Positions 46,634-55,211 of a stretch of DNA of 64,000 bases are shown here, one piece after another. The notes below the pieces were generated by a model. That model saw only the letters and a list, made by a program, of their open reading frames with translations. It was not told the DNA's origin and made no database searches. Source of the DNA: Maridesulfovibrio zosterae DSM 11974 (lineage in GTDB: Bacteria > Desulfobacterota > Desulfovibrionia > Desulfovibrionales > Desulfovibrionaceae); contig NZ_KE384342.1 of assembly GCF_000425265.1 (NCBI RefSeq), forward strand, positions 585,528 to 649,527. Direction: 5' to 3'. Within the stretch, counting starts at the first letter, position 1; each line of letters begins with the position of its first letter. The position numbers were made by a program, and so were the translations under genes.

Positions 46634-47138
46634 CGAATAAAACGTTCTCATCATGTAAAAAGACAAGTGTGGGAGTAAGAAGTTCCCGGTATTCTTTTAT
46701 AAGCCATTCAAGTTCACTGTCAGTATAAAAATATCCTGATTCAACTGCATCAGGATTGGGTGAAGGTACAGTGTTTGTTTTCTCAAGTGCATAGACAGTT
46801 ATAAATTCATATCCAGTTTCAGAAGATGCCTGAATTTTTCGAATAAGCTGTAAGTGTCCACTTTTTATGCCTAATTCAAATTCGAGTTGTCGTAATGCGG
46901 CTGACTCGCATGATTCTCCGGCAAAAACATGCCCACTGGCAGAAATGCTCCAACGCCCCGCGTATAGTTTTTTGGCTGCATTTCTTTTTTGTAAATAAAG
47001 CTTTCCCTCACTATCATATATTAATATGACCACTGAGCGATGGCGAAGTGATTGCCGATGGACTTCAGCTTGTGGCATAGTACCGATAGGGCGGTTCTCT
47101 TTATCCACCACTTCAATGTTGTTAATATTTTTTTTCAT
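46626..47138 (-). CDS. Nudix-fold protein with altered catalytic box
   Basis: A 170-residue protein of the isopentenyl-diphosphate isomerase/YfcD-like Nudix group (NIEVVDKENRPIGTMPQAEVH, RHRSVVILIYDSEGKLYLQKR). The Nudix box reads GHVFAGESCESAALRQLEFELGI: Gly, first Glu, Arg and last Glu are present, but the Glu after Arg is Gln and the next is Phe, so two of three metal-binding glutamates are missing. It may bind without hydrolysing, or hydrolyse weakly. It overlaps the suhB 3' end by eight bases on the opposite strand. Confidence 0.85.
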   Translation of the reverse strand: MKKNINNIEVVDKENRPIGTMPQAEVHRQSLRHRSVVILIYDSEGKLYLQKRNAAKKLYAGRWSISASGHVFAGESCESAALRQLEFELGIKSGHLQLIRKIQASSETGYEFITVYALEKTNTVPSPNPDAVESGYFYTDSELEWLIKEYRELLTPTLVFLHDENVLFVK

Positions 47139-47269
47139 TTTTATTCAATCAGTCGAGTTTTATATAATTGCTGTTCTTTCAATTCGCAAAAATTGCGTGT
47201 AAAAGAATTAAGTTGACCTTGGCTGTTAACTTCGCCTTCTACCCATGTTTACTGGAAGATACTCTAATT

Positions 47270-47743
47270 ATGAAATGCATAGAAGTCACCCTTGGTGATG
47301 ACAAAATATTTGAACTGGGCTGCGAGTTTATTTCTCAGCTCAGGGAACTTGAATCATCCTGTTTTGAATACCATTGGAGTGAAGAGCAGTTCCGGCTGGG
47401 GCTTGAAAAGAAAGCTTTTTATGTACTTGGATATGTTGAAAATGGTTTTCTTGTCGGGTACCTGGCTTATTCATTGGTATTGAAGGAAATGGAGGTTCTG
47501 AATCTGGGAGTACACCCGGATTTCAGGCGAAGGGGTATTGGAAGGGCGCTTATGCTGAATCTTATGCATAAGTGTCGGCAAATGGAGATTAAAAGAGGAT
47601 TGCTGGATGTGAAGGAAACAAATCATCCTGCTATCAGTCTTTATGAAAGTCTGGGCTTCAAAAAAGTCGGGGTCAGAAAAAAATATTACCCCGATACCAG
47701 GGAAGATGCCCACCTTTACGATTTGGATTTTGACGGCTTTTAA
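47270..47743 (+). CDS. rimI: Ribosomal protein S18-alanine N-acetyltransferase-like protein
   Basis: GNAT enzyme that in the RimI family acetylates the N-terminal alanine of ribosomal protein S18. The ATG at 47270 (MKCIEVTLGDDKIFEL, GGAAG 11 bases upstream) gives the usual ~157 residues; the frame is open further upstream. Motifs: LESSCFEYHWSEEQF, acetyl-CoA site VHPDFRRRGIGRALMLNLM, and the tail NHPAISLYESLGFKKVGVRKKYY, all RimI-typical. It lies 30 bases before pgk. Confidence 0.88.
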   Translation: MKCIEVTLGDDKIFELGCEFISQLRELESSCFEYHWSEEQFRLGLEKKAFYVLGYVENGFLVGYLAYSLVLKEMEVLNLGVHPDFRRRGIGRALMLNLMHKCRQMEIKRGLLDVKETNHPAISLYESLGFKKVGVRKKYYPDTREDAHLYDLDFDGF

Positions 47744-47773
47744 ACACTAAACAGCTAAAAAAACGGAGTGATT

Positions 47774-48967
47774 ATGCGCTTCATTGACCAACTTGACATT
47801 GCAGGTAAAAAACTGCTGATGAGAGTTGATTTCAACGTCCCACTGGACGGTGAAACTATTACCGACGATAACCGCATTAAAGCCGCAGTGCCCACCATCC
47901 GCTATGCTCTTGAGCAGGGCGCCGCAATTATCGTAATGGCACACCTTGGTAAGCCTAAAGGAAAAAGGGTTGAAGAATTAAGTCTTAAACCTGTTGCCAA
48001 ACGTCTTGGTGAATACCTCGACATGGAAGTAACTCTTGCTCCAGATTGTATCGGAGCCGAAGTAGAAAAGATGGCTGCCGGACTTAAGGCAGGTCAAGTG
48101 ATGATGCTTGAAAACTTGCGTTTTCATGCAGAAGAACAGGCAAAAACTGTTGAAGAAAGAGGTGACTTCGGTGCGAAGCTCGCCGCTCTGGCAGATATAT
48201 ATGTTAATGATGCCTTTGGCGTTGCTCACAGACCTAACGCATCGGTTGTTGATGTTCCTTACGCAGCAAAACAGTGTTGCGCAGGATTTCTGCTTAAACT
48301 TGAGTGGGAATATCTTGGCGAAGCTTTAAAGAATCCTAAAAGACCTTACATTGCTGTGTCTGGAGGAGCTAAAGTTTCCAGTAAACTCGGTATACTCAAC
48401 AACCTTATCGGTAAAGTAGATCATTTTATTATCGGTGGCGCTATGGCCAACACCTTCCTGCTTGCTCAAGGAAAAGATGTTGGTAAATCTCTTGTAGAGG
48501 CAAGCCTTGTAGATACTGCTAAAAAAATAATTACTAAAGCAGAAGGATCAGGCACAACACTGCACCTGCCTGTAGATTTTATCTGGGGCAAAGATATTGA
48601 GAATGCCGGTGGAATCTGTGATGCAGACAATGTCCCCACAGATGGTATGTTGCTTGATATTGGCCCAGTAAGCGCTCAGAAATTCTGTGACGTCATCAAA
48701 GAAGCAAAGACTATAGTATGGAACGGTCCTATGGGGCTTTTTGAGCAACCTGCTTTTGCTGAAGGATCTTTGAAAGTTTGTAAAGCAATGGCTGACTCTG
48801 ACGGCACCACAATTGTTGGCGGCGGTGATACTGATGCTGTTGTACATCAGGCCGGACTGGCTGATAAGTTCAGTTTTATTTCTACTGGTGGTGGATCTTT
48901 TCTCGAATTTCTCGAAGGCAAAGAACTTCCTGCATTTAAAGCTTTGAAGGAGAATATAGACAAATGA
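47774..48967 (+). CDS. pgk: Phosphoglycerate kinase
   Basis: Glycolytic enzyme interconverting 1,3-bisphosphoglycerate/ADP and 3-phosphoglycerate/ATP. The ATG at 47774 has ACGGAG six bases upstream (a GTG at 47768 is less likely), giving 397 residues. Motifs: RVDFNVPLDGETITDDNRI, AHLGKPKG, LENLRFHAEE, and the nucleotide loop IVGGGDTDAVVHQAGLADKFSFISTGG. Its stop overlaps the tpiA start (ATGA). Confidence 0.97.
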   Translation: MRFIDQLDIAGKKLLMRVDFNVPLDGETITDDNRIKAAVPTIRYALEQGAAIIVMAHLGKPKGKRVEELSLKPVAKRLGEYLDMEVTLAPDCIGAEVEKMAAGLKAGQVMMLENLRFHAEEQAKTVEERGDFGAKLAALADIYVNDAFGVAHRPNASVVDVPYAAKQCCAGFLLKLEWEYLGEALKNPKRPYIAVSGGAKVSSKLGILNNLIGKVDHFIIGGAMANTFLLAQGKDVGKSLVEASLVDTAKKIITKAEGSGTTLHLPVDFIWGKDIENAGGICDADNVPTDGMLLDIGPVSAQKFCDVIKEAKTIVWNGPMGLFEQPAFAEGSLKVCKAMADSDGTTIVGGGDTDAVVHQAGLADKFSFISTGGGSFLEFLEGKELPAFKALKENIDK

Positions 48968-49719
48968 AAAAATTAATGGCTGCTAACTGGAAAATGTATA
49001 AAAACAGAGCAGAAGCAAAAGCTACTGCTGAAGATTTAATTAATAGAATTGCCGGCAAACTTCCTGAAGATCGTGAAGTTGTCATTGCTGCACCTTATAC
49101 AGCACTTGAATCAGTAGGTGCTGCTCTTGCCGGACAAGCAAGATGTTCGCTTAGTGCTGAAAATCTCTATCCTGCTGAAGAAGGTGCGTACACCGGTGAA
49201 ATTTCACCGGCGATGCTTAAAGACGTGGGGTGTACTTACGCTCTTGCTGGACACTCTGAACGCAGATCTATTATCGGCGAAACAAGTGAGTTTGTTGGTG
49301 AAAAAGTTGCTTTCGGTCTTAAAAACGGTCTTGCCATGATTTTATGCATTGGTGAAACCATTGAGCAAAGAAAAGCCGGAGAAGTGCAGAAGGTTATTGA
49401 CGAGCAGCTAGAGGCTGGCTTAAAAGATGTTCCTGCTGACTTTGCTCCAGAATCAGTTGTTATTGCCTATGAACCTGTATGGGCAATCGGGACTGGTGAA
49501 GTTGCAGGAGAAGACGAAATAATCGAAGCGCATGGATTTGTTAGAAAAAAACTAAAAAATATTTTTCCTGAAAAATTCAATGAAATGCGCATCTTATACG
49601 GTGGGAGTGTCAAGCCTGGCAATTGTGCTCAGATAATTGCGCTTGACAATGTAGACGGTGTATTGGTAGGAGGCGCGAGCTTGGACGGCGAAAGTTTCAG
49701 TCAGATTGCGCTGGCCTAA
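48964..49719 (+). CDS. tpiA: Triosephosphate isomerase
   Basis: Interconverts dihydroxyacetone phosphate and glyceraldehyde 3-phosphate. The 251-residue TIM barrel has ANWKMYKNRAEA, the catalytic His in LAGHSERRSI, the catalytic Glu in VIAYEPVWAIGTG and the phosphate loop LYGGSVKPGN. It overlaps pgk by four bases and is followed by secG, a common gene order. Confidence 0.97.
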   Translation: MKKLMAANWKMYKNRAEAKATAEDLINRIAGKLPEDREVVIAAPYTALESVGAALAGQARCSLSAENLYPAEEGAYTGEISPAMLKDVGCTYALAGHSERRSIIGETSEFVGEKVAFGLKNGLAMILCIGETIEQRKAGEVQKVIDEQLEAGLKDVPADFAPESVVIAYEPVWAIGTGEVAGEDEIIEAHGFVRKKLKNIFPEKFNEMRILYGGSVKPGNCAQIIALDNVDGVLVGGASLDGESFSQIALA

Positions 49720-49763
49720 AAATCACGCCTTAATCCTGGTGAAAAAAAAAGGAAAAAAAAGCT

Positions 49764-50135
49764 TTGCAAACGCTCGTAATTACTGTACACATTATCGCCT
49801 GCGTCTTTCTGATCATCTTCGTTCTTTTACAGAGCGGTAAGGAAGATATGGGCGTAATCTTCGGCGGAGGAAGTGGTTCTGTTTTCGGTAGCACCGGAGC
49901 AGGTGGAGTTCTTGCTAAGATCACAGCATTTCTTGCAGCGGTCTTTTTGGTAACTTCTCTCAGCTACAATGTTCTTTCCGGTAATAAAATTGCAGATGAT
50001 TCTGTGATGCTGGAAGGCGATACTATTATCACTCCCGAAGTTGAAAAGCCTGCGGTTACTTTTGAAGAGCCTGTTGTTGCTCCTAAAAAGGAAGAAACAA
50101 AAGCAGTCGCTCCAGAGAAAAAAGAAACCAAATAG
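49764..50135 (+). CDS. secG: Preprotein translocase subunit SecG
   Basis: Small inner-membrane subunit of the SecYEG channel. The 123-residue protein starts at TTG after an A-rich GGAAAA site and has two transmembrane segments (about 4-22 and 50-68) flanking the conserved LLQSGKEDMGVIFGGGSG loop. The C-terminal tail is a Lys/Glu/Val-rich repeat-like extension (about residues 75-123), longer than in E. coli. Cotranscribed with pgk-tpiA. Confidence 0.93.
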   Translation: MQTLVITVHIIACVFLIIFVLLQSGKEDMGVIFGGGSGSVFGSTGAGGVLAKITAFLAAVFLVTSLSYNVLSGNKIADDSVMLEGDTIITPEVEKPAVTFEEPVVAPKKEETKAVAPEKKETK

Positions 50136-50196
50136 GTTTTTAAAAAAGCTTTAAAGACTTTTATTAAGTTCTTTAAAATATAGCTCATATTTCAGA

Positions 50197-50283
50197 GCCG
50201 AGGTGGTGGAATTGGTAGACACGCTGTCTTGAGGGGGCAGTGGAAGAAATTCCGTGGGGGTTCGAGTCCCCCCCTCGGCACCA
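50197..50283 (+). tRNA. tRNA-Leu (anticodon GAG), copy 1
   Basis: An 87-base gene including encoded CCA. The acceptor stem GCCGAGG pairs with CCTCGGC; the anticodon stem CTGTC/GGCAG encloses the loop TTGAGGG with anticodon GAG at 50231-50233; the long variable arm typical of leucine tRNA is present. It differs from copies 2 and 3 at three positions (D loop, variable arm, T loop). Confidence 0.97.
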
Positions 50284-50416
50284 TCTGAAAAAGAAGGTGC
50301 TTTCGAAAGAATAAACCTAAATATTATGAGCAATTATTTGCAAAAAACACTTGCAAATTAGTTTAAATATCGCTAGTTAATTCCTCAGCGAAACGATCTT
50401 TAAACAAGATACCTCA

Positions 50417-50503
50417 GCCGAGGTGGTGGAACTGGTAGACACGCTGTCTTGAGGGGGCAGTGGAAGAGATTCCGTGGGGGTTCGAATCCCCCCCTCGGCA
50501 CCA
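50417..50503 (+). tRNA. tRNA-Leu (anticodon GAG), copy 2
   Basis: An 87-base gene with CCA, identical to copy 3. Anticodon GAG at 50451-50453. It is followed directly by a terminator hairpin. Copy 1 ends 133 bases upstream without an obvious terminator, so copies 1 and 2 may share a transcript. Confidence 0.97.
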
Positions 50504-50513
50504 TGCAACTTAG

Positions 50514-50545
50514 AAAAGGTTGAAGCGAAAGCTTCAACCTTTTTT
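50514..50545 (+). terminator. Terminator after tRNA-Leu copy 2
   Basis: A perfect 13-base stem (50514-50526 with 50531-50543), GAAA tetraloop, then a T-run. Confidence 0.93.
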
Positions 50546-50747
50546 GTTTTTCTATAAAGTAAGAGAATATGATTTAGGTTTGCGTATACGTTAGAAGTAT
50601 TGTTATTTATACTACATAAAAGTATAACTCTTAAACAGCGCCTACAATCAAGTTTTACTATAATTATGGAGGCTTGGTAGTAAAATTTATTTCTGCGTTC
50701 TAAAGCATTGTTTTGAGATAAATATTGCTATTTCGTTCTTTAGAGTC

Positions 50748-51192
50748 ATGAAATGTCAATTCTCAAGATCTTCAGATGAAATTGTAACTAAAGAGATTTC
50801 TAGACGAAGCAGGGCGGTTGTTGTCATTGAAAATAACCGCGAGTTGGTCGAAAGTGTAGAAGATGCTGAAATATCCTGTATAGAAATTGATGCTACTGAA
50901 GATGATTTTTGACGTTTGCCGCTCTTGGGAATGCTAAAACGTTTATTACCTCTTCTTTCAGGTGAAACTGTCTATGTGATCTTTATTGCCAGTCAGTTAA
51001 TTTCAAAATTGAATATCATTACCCACAGTAATAACTAAATCAGTATCTTCCGTTTATAATTTGCAGATAGTAACCAAGTTTCATGATTCCCCCCACTTTT
51101 GGGGCACGTATGGCTGGTCGTTGCTGACTCCACTTATGATAAAGTTAATCAATAATGAAAAGTGCTCTCTAATGAGTTTTCTTGACGCTTGA
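50748..51192 (+). pseudogene. Decayed RCK/TrkA-N domain of a potassium channel
   Basis: From the ATG at 50748, 54 codons read SRAVVVIENNRELVESVEDA and then CIEIDATEDDF, the NAD-binding second half of a TrkA-N domain (VVIE...GDAT). A one-base loss in a T-run brings a stop; the shifted frame continues TFAALGNAKTFITS, then the first frame again resumes SGETVYVIFIASQLISKLNIITHS. Further on, fragments ADSNQVS, FGARMAGR and LLTPLMIKLINN match the usual AGA-x-V...GG-x-RMA...LL-x-P end of such domains. At least three frameshifts and two stops make it a relic. The pore region was not found upstream. It is wedged between two tRNA-Leu copies. Confidence 0.7.
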
Positions 51193-51317
51193 TTTTATTA
51201 ATAAAAATAGTCTAAATTTTATTTTGAATTATTTTAAAAAACATCTTGCCAACACGCGCGAAGCTCTGTAGAAACTTCTTCAACGAGACGTTCTCAGGAA
51301 CGAAACGTTCACCTCAT

Positions 51318-51404
51318 GCCGAGGTGGTGGAACTGGTAGACACGCTGTCTTGAGGGGGCAGTGGAAGAGATTCCGTGGGGGTTCGAATCCCCCCCTCGGC
51401 ACCA
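51318..51404 (+). tRNA. tRNA-Leu (anticodon GAG), copy 3
   Basis: An 87-base gene with CCA, identical to copy 2 along its whole length; anticodon GAG at 51352-51354. The downstream sequence (CATGAAACTTAGAAAGGG) is also similar to that after copy 2, showing that the duplication included the terminator. Confidence 0.97.
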
Positions 51405-51414
51405 TGAAACTTAG

Positions 51415-51447
51415 AAAGGGTTAAAGTAAAAGCTTTAACCCTTTTTT
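51415..51447 (+). terminator. Terminator after tRNA-Leu copy 3
   Basis: A 12-base stem (AAAGGGTTAAAG with CTTTAACCCTTT) and a T-run; a diverged duplicate of the terminator after copy 2. Confidence 0.9.
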
Positions 51448-51581
51448 TGCGCTTACTATATATATTAGCTTATATTTTATATGGTTTTATAGTTGTTGAT
51501 CAATATAAAATAGTTTTATATGTATAAAGAATGTTTTTTAGAATATAAAACATATTTACGTGTATAAACATAGGCTATGAA

Positions 51582-52088
51582 ATGATTAATATTCTTACTT
51601 GCTTAATGCTTACTCTCCTCATATCAATTCCGATGCGCGTGAATGCTGAGCAATTTCAATACTTGCGACCTAAAGATGGTGATTCATTTTCTGTTATGTT
51701 ACGCGGACTTGATATAGATGTACGACTCATATCTGTGGATTGTCCTGAGTATAAACAGGAGTATGGACAAGAGGCCCGTGTATTTACAGATCATTGGCTT
51801 CGCAAAGGTAAAGCCTATATTGAATATGATAACCGAACACAGGATAGATATAAACGTGTGTTGGGTTATGTCTGGCGAAAAAATGAAATGCTAAATTATG
51901 AACTTGTTCGACGTGGATACTGCATAGCTGCATACTATCCTGAGACAAATATGTACTACTCTGAAATAAAGCAGGGAGAAGAGTTGGCTAAACAAGAACA
52001 GCTAGGTATTTGGAAAAAAGGGGGATTAAAAATGACTCCAGCAGAATTCAGAAAACAAAGACGACTAAGGCATACTACTGCGAGATAA
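51582..52088 (+). CDS. Secreted thermonuclease-like (SNase) protein
   Basis: A 168-residue exported nuclease-fold protein. The signal peptide is residues 1-22 (ending VNAEQ). The staphylococcal nuclease core is visible: KDGDSFSVMLRG, then VRLISVDCPE with the first catalytic Arg, GQEAR with the catalytic Glu, and DRYKRVLGYVW with the second Arg. It should cut DNA or RNA in the periplasm or outside. A three-codon ORF (ATG AAA TGA, 51577-51585) overlaps its start. Its own convergent terminator follows. Confidence 0.9.
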   Translation: MINILTCLMLTLLISIPMRVNAEQFQYLRPKDGDSFSVMLRGLDIDVRLISVDCPEYKQEYGQEARVFTDHWLRKGKAYIEYDNRTQDRYKRVLGYVWRKNEMLNYELVRRGYCIAAYYPETNMYYSEIKQGEELAKQEQLGIWKKGGLKMTPAEFRKQRRLRHTTAR

Positions 52089-52096
52089 TAACTAAT

Positions 52097-52133
52097 TAAA
52101 AATAGCCGCCAATAATCAGGGCGGCTATTTTTA
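52097..52133. terminator. Bidirectional terminator between nuclease and channel genes
   Basis: A perfect 14-base stem (52097-52110 with 52120-52133), A-rich and T-rich at the ends, between the convergent genes. Confidence 0.9.
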
Positions 52134-52146
52134 ATAGGATTTAAAT

Positions 52147-53523
52147 TCAATTATTTTTAGCAGCTAAGTATTTTACATATTTTCTATCTGTATTATTGAT
52201 ATGATTAATAATCCAATCTTGTAAAAAAGAATCAACGCTATCGGGGAAAATGTATCTTTTATCTCTGTTAAGCTCCATCACTTCCCGAGTTATCCTTCTA
52301 TGTTCCTTCATATGAATTTCAATATCAGGATATTCTCGTTTTTGCATGAATGCCTCTTCTCGGGCAAAATGACTGGTAGTATATTCAAGTAATCTATCAA
52401 ATAATCGAGAAATAGCTTCATGTCCCTGGCCTTCCTGTAAAGCTGTTTGGAAATCTTCAGCATATCTCACCAACACTCTATGCTCAGCATCTATTGATGG
52501 AATTCCTAATAGTAAATCATTAGACCATTTAATTTTACTTTGTAATTTACATGCGGGATCAGAGTTTCGAACCAGCATTAGAACTGAATCACCATGTACA
52601 ATTTTGAGTTCTCCATTTGGATTTTCAATATCGGTACCATCTTGGCGATGCAATACTAAAGCATTTAATGCTTGAGTCCGTTGTATTGCGTCCGAGACCT
52701 TGAGAGGATTCTCATCATAGTGCGGAAATATCCTAAGACTATAGCCCATAACCTCATGCACAGCATCTACCTTATCATTTTTGTCAGATACTCCGGCATG
52801 CCGTGCGAGGATATGTGCAATCTGTTCACCTCCAAGTGAAAGAGGGTAAACTACCGTATTGGCTCCAGCTCGCAACATACGATATTCAATGGCAGGATCT
52901 GAACCTCTTGCCACAACAAATATATCTGAATTCAGCTCACGGGCAGCAAGGGATATATTAATGTTGGTAGCATCGTCATTAATACATAAAACAATAAAGT
53001 TTGATCTGCGAATTCCTGCTGAAAGTAAAACTCCGTCAACAGCAGGATCTCCGTGCAGAATCAGGTATCCGCGTTGCTCAGCTTCAGCAAGTTTCTCTTC
53101 ATCTATATCAATGACGACAAAATCAAGTCCTAATTCAAAAAGCTTGAGAGAAATAGCTCGACCAATATTTCCATAACCGCATACAATTGTATGTTTTTTT
53201 AATTTATTTATTTTGTCATTCATCTTTCTTTTCTCATATAAATTTTTAATACCAGATTGTACTATTACTTTGGTTATCTGTGTTAAGAAAACAGCTGCCA
53301 GTCCAAGTCCTGCAAATATAAGCAGTATTGTAAAAAATCGCCCGTTCGAAGATAAATCATGTATTTCACCGAATCCTATTGTTGTTATGGTTATGACGGT
53401 CATGTATAATGCATCAAGGACCGTCCATCCTTTTTCCAACAGGAGATAGCCTCCGGTACCGCTAATCAAAACCATAAGAAAAGCTACAATTAACTGAATA
53501 TTTTGTTTTGTACTTGATTTCAT
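52147..53523 (-). CDS. Two-helix potassium channel with RCK domain and C-terminal hemerythrin domain
   Basis: A 458-residue fusion. Residues 9-29 and 63-88 are transmembrane helices around a pore loop with the filter TTIGFGE (48-53; canonical TVGYGD). Residues 111-230 are an RCK/TrkA-N domain (VCGYGNIGRAI; HGDP at 157-160) and about 235-320 a TrkA-C domain. From W333 the sequence becomes a bacteriohemerythrin (KWSNDLLLGIPSIDAEH) with all seven diiron ligands in order: H348, H385, E389, H404, H408, H441, D446. Known RCK domains gate on Ca2+, NAD or c-di-AMP; hemerythrins bind O2. Oxygen- or redox-controlled K+ flow is the natural reading, but is inferred. Monocistronic. Confidence 0.93.
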   Translation of the reverse strand: MKSSTKQNIQLIVAFLMVLISGTGGYLLLEKGWTVLDALYMTVITITTIGFGEIHDLSSNGRFFTILLIFAGLGLAAVFLTQITKVIVQSGIKNLYEKRKMNDKINKLKKHTIVCGYGNIGRAISLKLFELGLDFVVIDIDEEKLAEAEQRGYLILHGDPAVDGVLLSAGIRRSNFIVLCINDDATNINISLAARELNSDIFVVARGSDPAIEYRMLRAGANTVVYPLSLGGEQIAHILARHAGVSDKNDKVDAVHEVMGYSLRIFPHYDENPLKVSDAIQRTQALNALVLHRQDGTDIENPNGELKIVHGDSVLMLVRNSDPACKLQSKIKWSNDLLLGIPSIDAEHRVLVRYAEDFQTALQEGQGHEAISRLFDRLLEYTTSHFAREEAFMQKREYPDIEIHMKEHRRITREVMELNRDKRYIFPDSVDSFLQDWIINHINNTDRKYVKYLAAKNN

Positions 53524-53724
53524 AGAAAATAAGATTTTTAAAGGTATATTATTTTAAAAGTAAGTAATGTTTATAAAAAATGCATCAACGTATCAATGTG
53601 TCGCTGTAAATTAATAAAAATATCATGGTACATGATTTTAATATCTATAGATATTGCTTAACTATTTTGTTATTCATCTACATGTATTCCTAATTTTATA
53701 AATTACAATCCTGCGGGGTAACTC

Positions 53725-55125
53725 ATGCTTCATAATGTCAAAAAAAAGAAAAAAAATACTGATGACCGCAAAAATTTTATACTGCCTGTTTATGGATCAA
53801 GAGATTTGGAAAATCCAATTCCGAAATATTCACTTCCAGAGCAGAGCATTGATCCCAGACATGCGTACGCGCTGGTCAAAGATGAACTAATGCTGGACGG
53901 TAATTCTCGTTTAAATCTAGCTACTTTTGTCACAACATGGATGGAGGATGAAGCGCGTCAGCTTATGACTGATACTTTTGATAAAAATATGATTGATAAA
54001 GATGAGTATCCGCAAACAGCAGAACTGGAAGAACGCTGTGTACACATTTTGTCCGACCTTTACAATGCACCAGATGATGATCAAGCTTGCGGCTGTTCAA
54101 CTACGGGGTCGAGTGAAGCTGCAATGCTTTGTGGTATGGCTCTGAAATGGAGATGGCGTGACCGCATGAAAGCTAAAGGAAAAACTGCTGATAAACCCAA
54201 CTTGATAATAAGTAGCAGTGTTCAGGTTTGCTGGGAAAAATTTTGCCGATATTGGGAAGTAGAGCCACGCCTTATCCCTGTATCAGATGGTTGCTACAGT
54301 ATGAAGACTGAGGATGTAATTAAAGCATGCGATGAAAATACAATTGGGGTTGTGGCTATTCTCGGAACTACACATACTGGAGAATTTGAACCTGTCAAAG
54401 AATACAATGATGCTTTGGAAAAATTGAATGCTGAAACAGGTTATGAAATTTCATTGCACGTTGATGCGGCAAGTGGAGGATTTATTGCCCCGTTCCTGAC
54501 TCCAGATTTAAAATGGGATTTTCGTCTGCCACTGGTAAAGTCTATAAACGTATCTGGTCATAAGTTTGGACTTGTTTACCCTGGAGTAGGCTGGGCTATC
54601 TGGCGCAGTACCGAAGAACTTCCGGAGGATTTAGTTTTCAGGGTAAATTACCTTGGTGGAGAAATGCCAACTTTTGCCCTTAATTTTTCACGTCCAGGCA
54701 ATCAGATTGTTGCTCAATATTATAATTTCATTCGCCTTGGCCGTGATGGTTACAGGCGAATAATGCAATCATGTATGGATACAGCTGAGTTTATTAAAGG
54801 TTCACTTGAAGAAACAGGTGTCTTTCAAAGTTTAATTTCTGACCTTAAAATGCCTTTGATTACTTTTCGTATTCGAAGAGATATCAAAGTTGAATTTGAT
54901 GTATTCAAAATTTCAGAAATGTTACGTCACAGAGGCTGGCTGGTTCCCGCCTATACTATGCCAGAAAATTGTGAAAATGACTCTGTTCTAAGAATTGTGG
55001 TTAAAGAAGGCATGAGCATGGATTTAGCTCATTTACTAATGGAAGATATAAAAAGAATTCTTGAAAAATTTAAAGATGAACCTGAAAAATCAAAGAGTAC
55101 CAAATCCACAATGAAACAATGTTAG
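53725..55125 (+). CDS. gadB: Glutamate decarboxylase
   Basis: PLP enzyme releasing CO2 from glutamate to form GABA and consuming a proton. The 466-residue protein has the group II decarboxylase hallmarks: CGCSTTGSSEAAMLCGMALKW, the substrate/PLP region HVDAASGGFIAPF, and the PLP lysine in SINVSGHKFGLVYPG. Length and start (DRKNFILPVYGSRDLENPIPKY) match bacterial GadB. A GGGG-containing ribosome site is upstream. No GadC antiporter lies adjacent; a small gene and an M20 amidohydrolase follow on the same strand. Confidence 0.94.
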   Translation: MLHNVKKKKKNTDDRKNFILPVYGSRDLENPIPKYSLPEQSIDPRHAYALVKDELMLDGNSRLNLATFVTTWMEDEARQLMTDTFDKNMIDKDEYPQTAELEERCVHILSDLYNAPDDDQACGCSTTGSSEAAMLCGMALKWRWRDRMKAKGKTADKPNLIISSSVQVCWEKFCRYWEVEPRLIPVSDGCYSMKTEDVIKACDENTIGVVAILGTTHTGEFEPVKEYNDALEKLNAETGYEISLHVDAASGGFIAPFLTPDLKWDFRLPLVKSINVSGHKFGLVYPGVGWAIWRSTEELPEDLVFRVNYLGGEMPTFALNFSRPGNQIVAQYYNFIRLGRDGYRRIMQSCMDTAEFIKGSLEETGVFQSLISDLKMPLITFRIRRDIKVEFDVFKISEMLRHRGWLVPAYTMPENCENDSVLRIVVKEGMSMDLAHLLMEDIKRILEKFKDEPEKSKSTKSTMKQC

Positions 55126-55211
55126 GTTTATTTATTCATAGACATCTATAAATAGTGACAATAAGGTTCAATTTGTCTACTTGACCACATTTTTTTCAAA
55201 GGAGATTGATA

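Noticed and set aside
50197-51404. Genomic island or prophage integrated at the tRNA-Leu copies
   Set aside because: No integrase, transposase or phage gene lies between or next to the copies; only a decayed channel fragment is seen, and xerD at 62.4 kb is the housekeeping recombinase.
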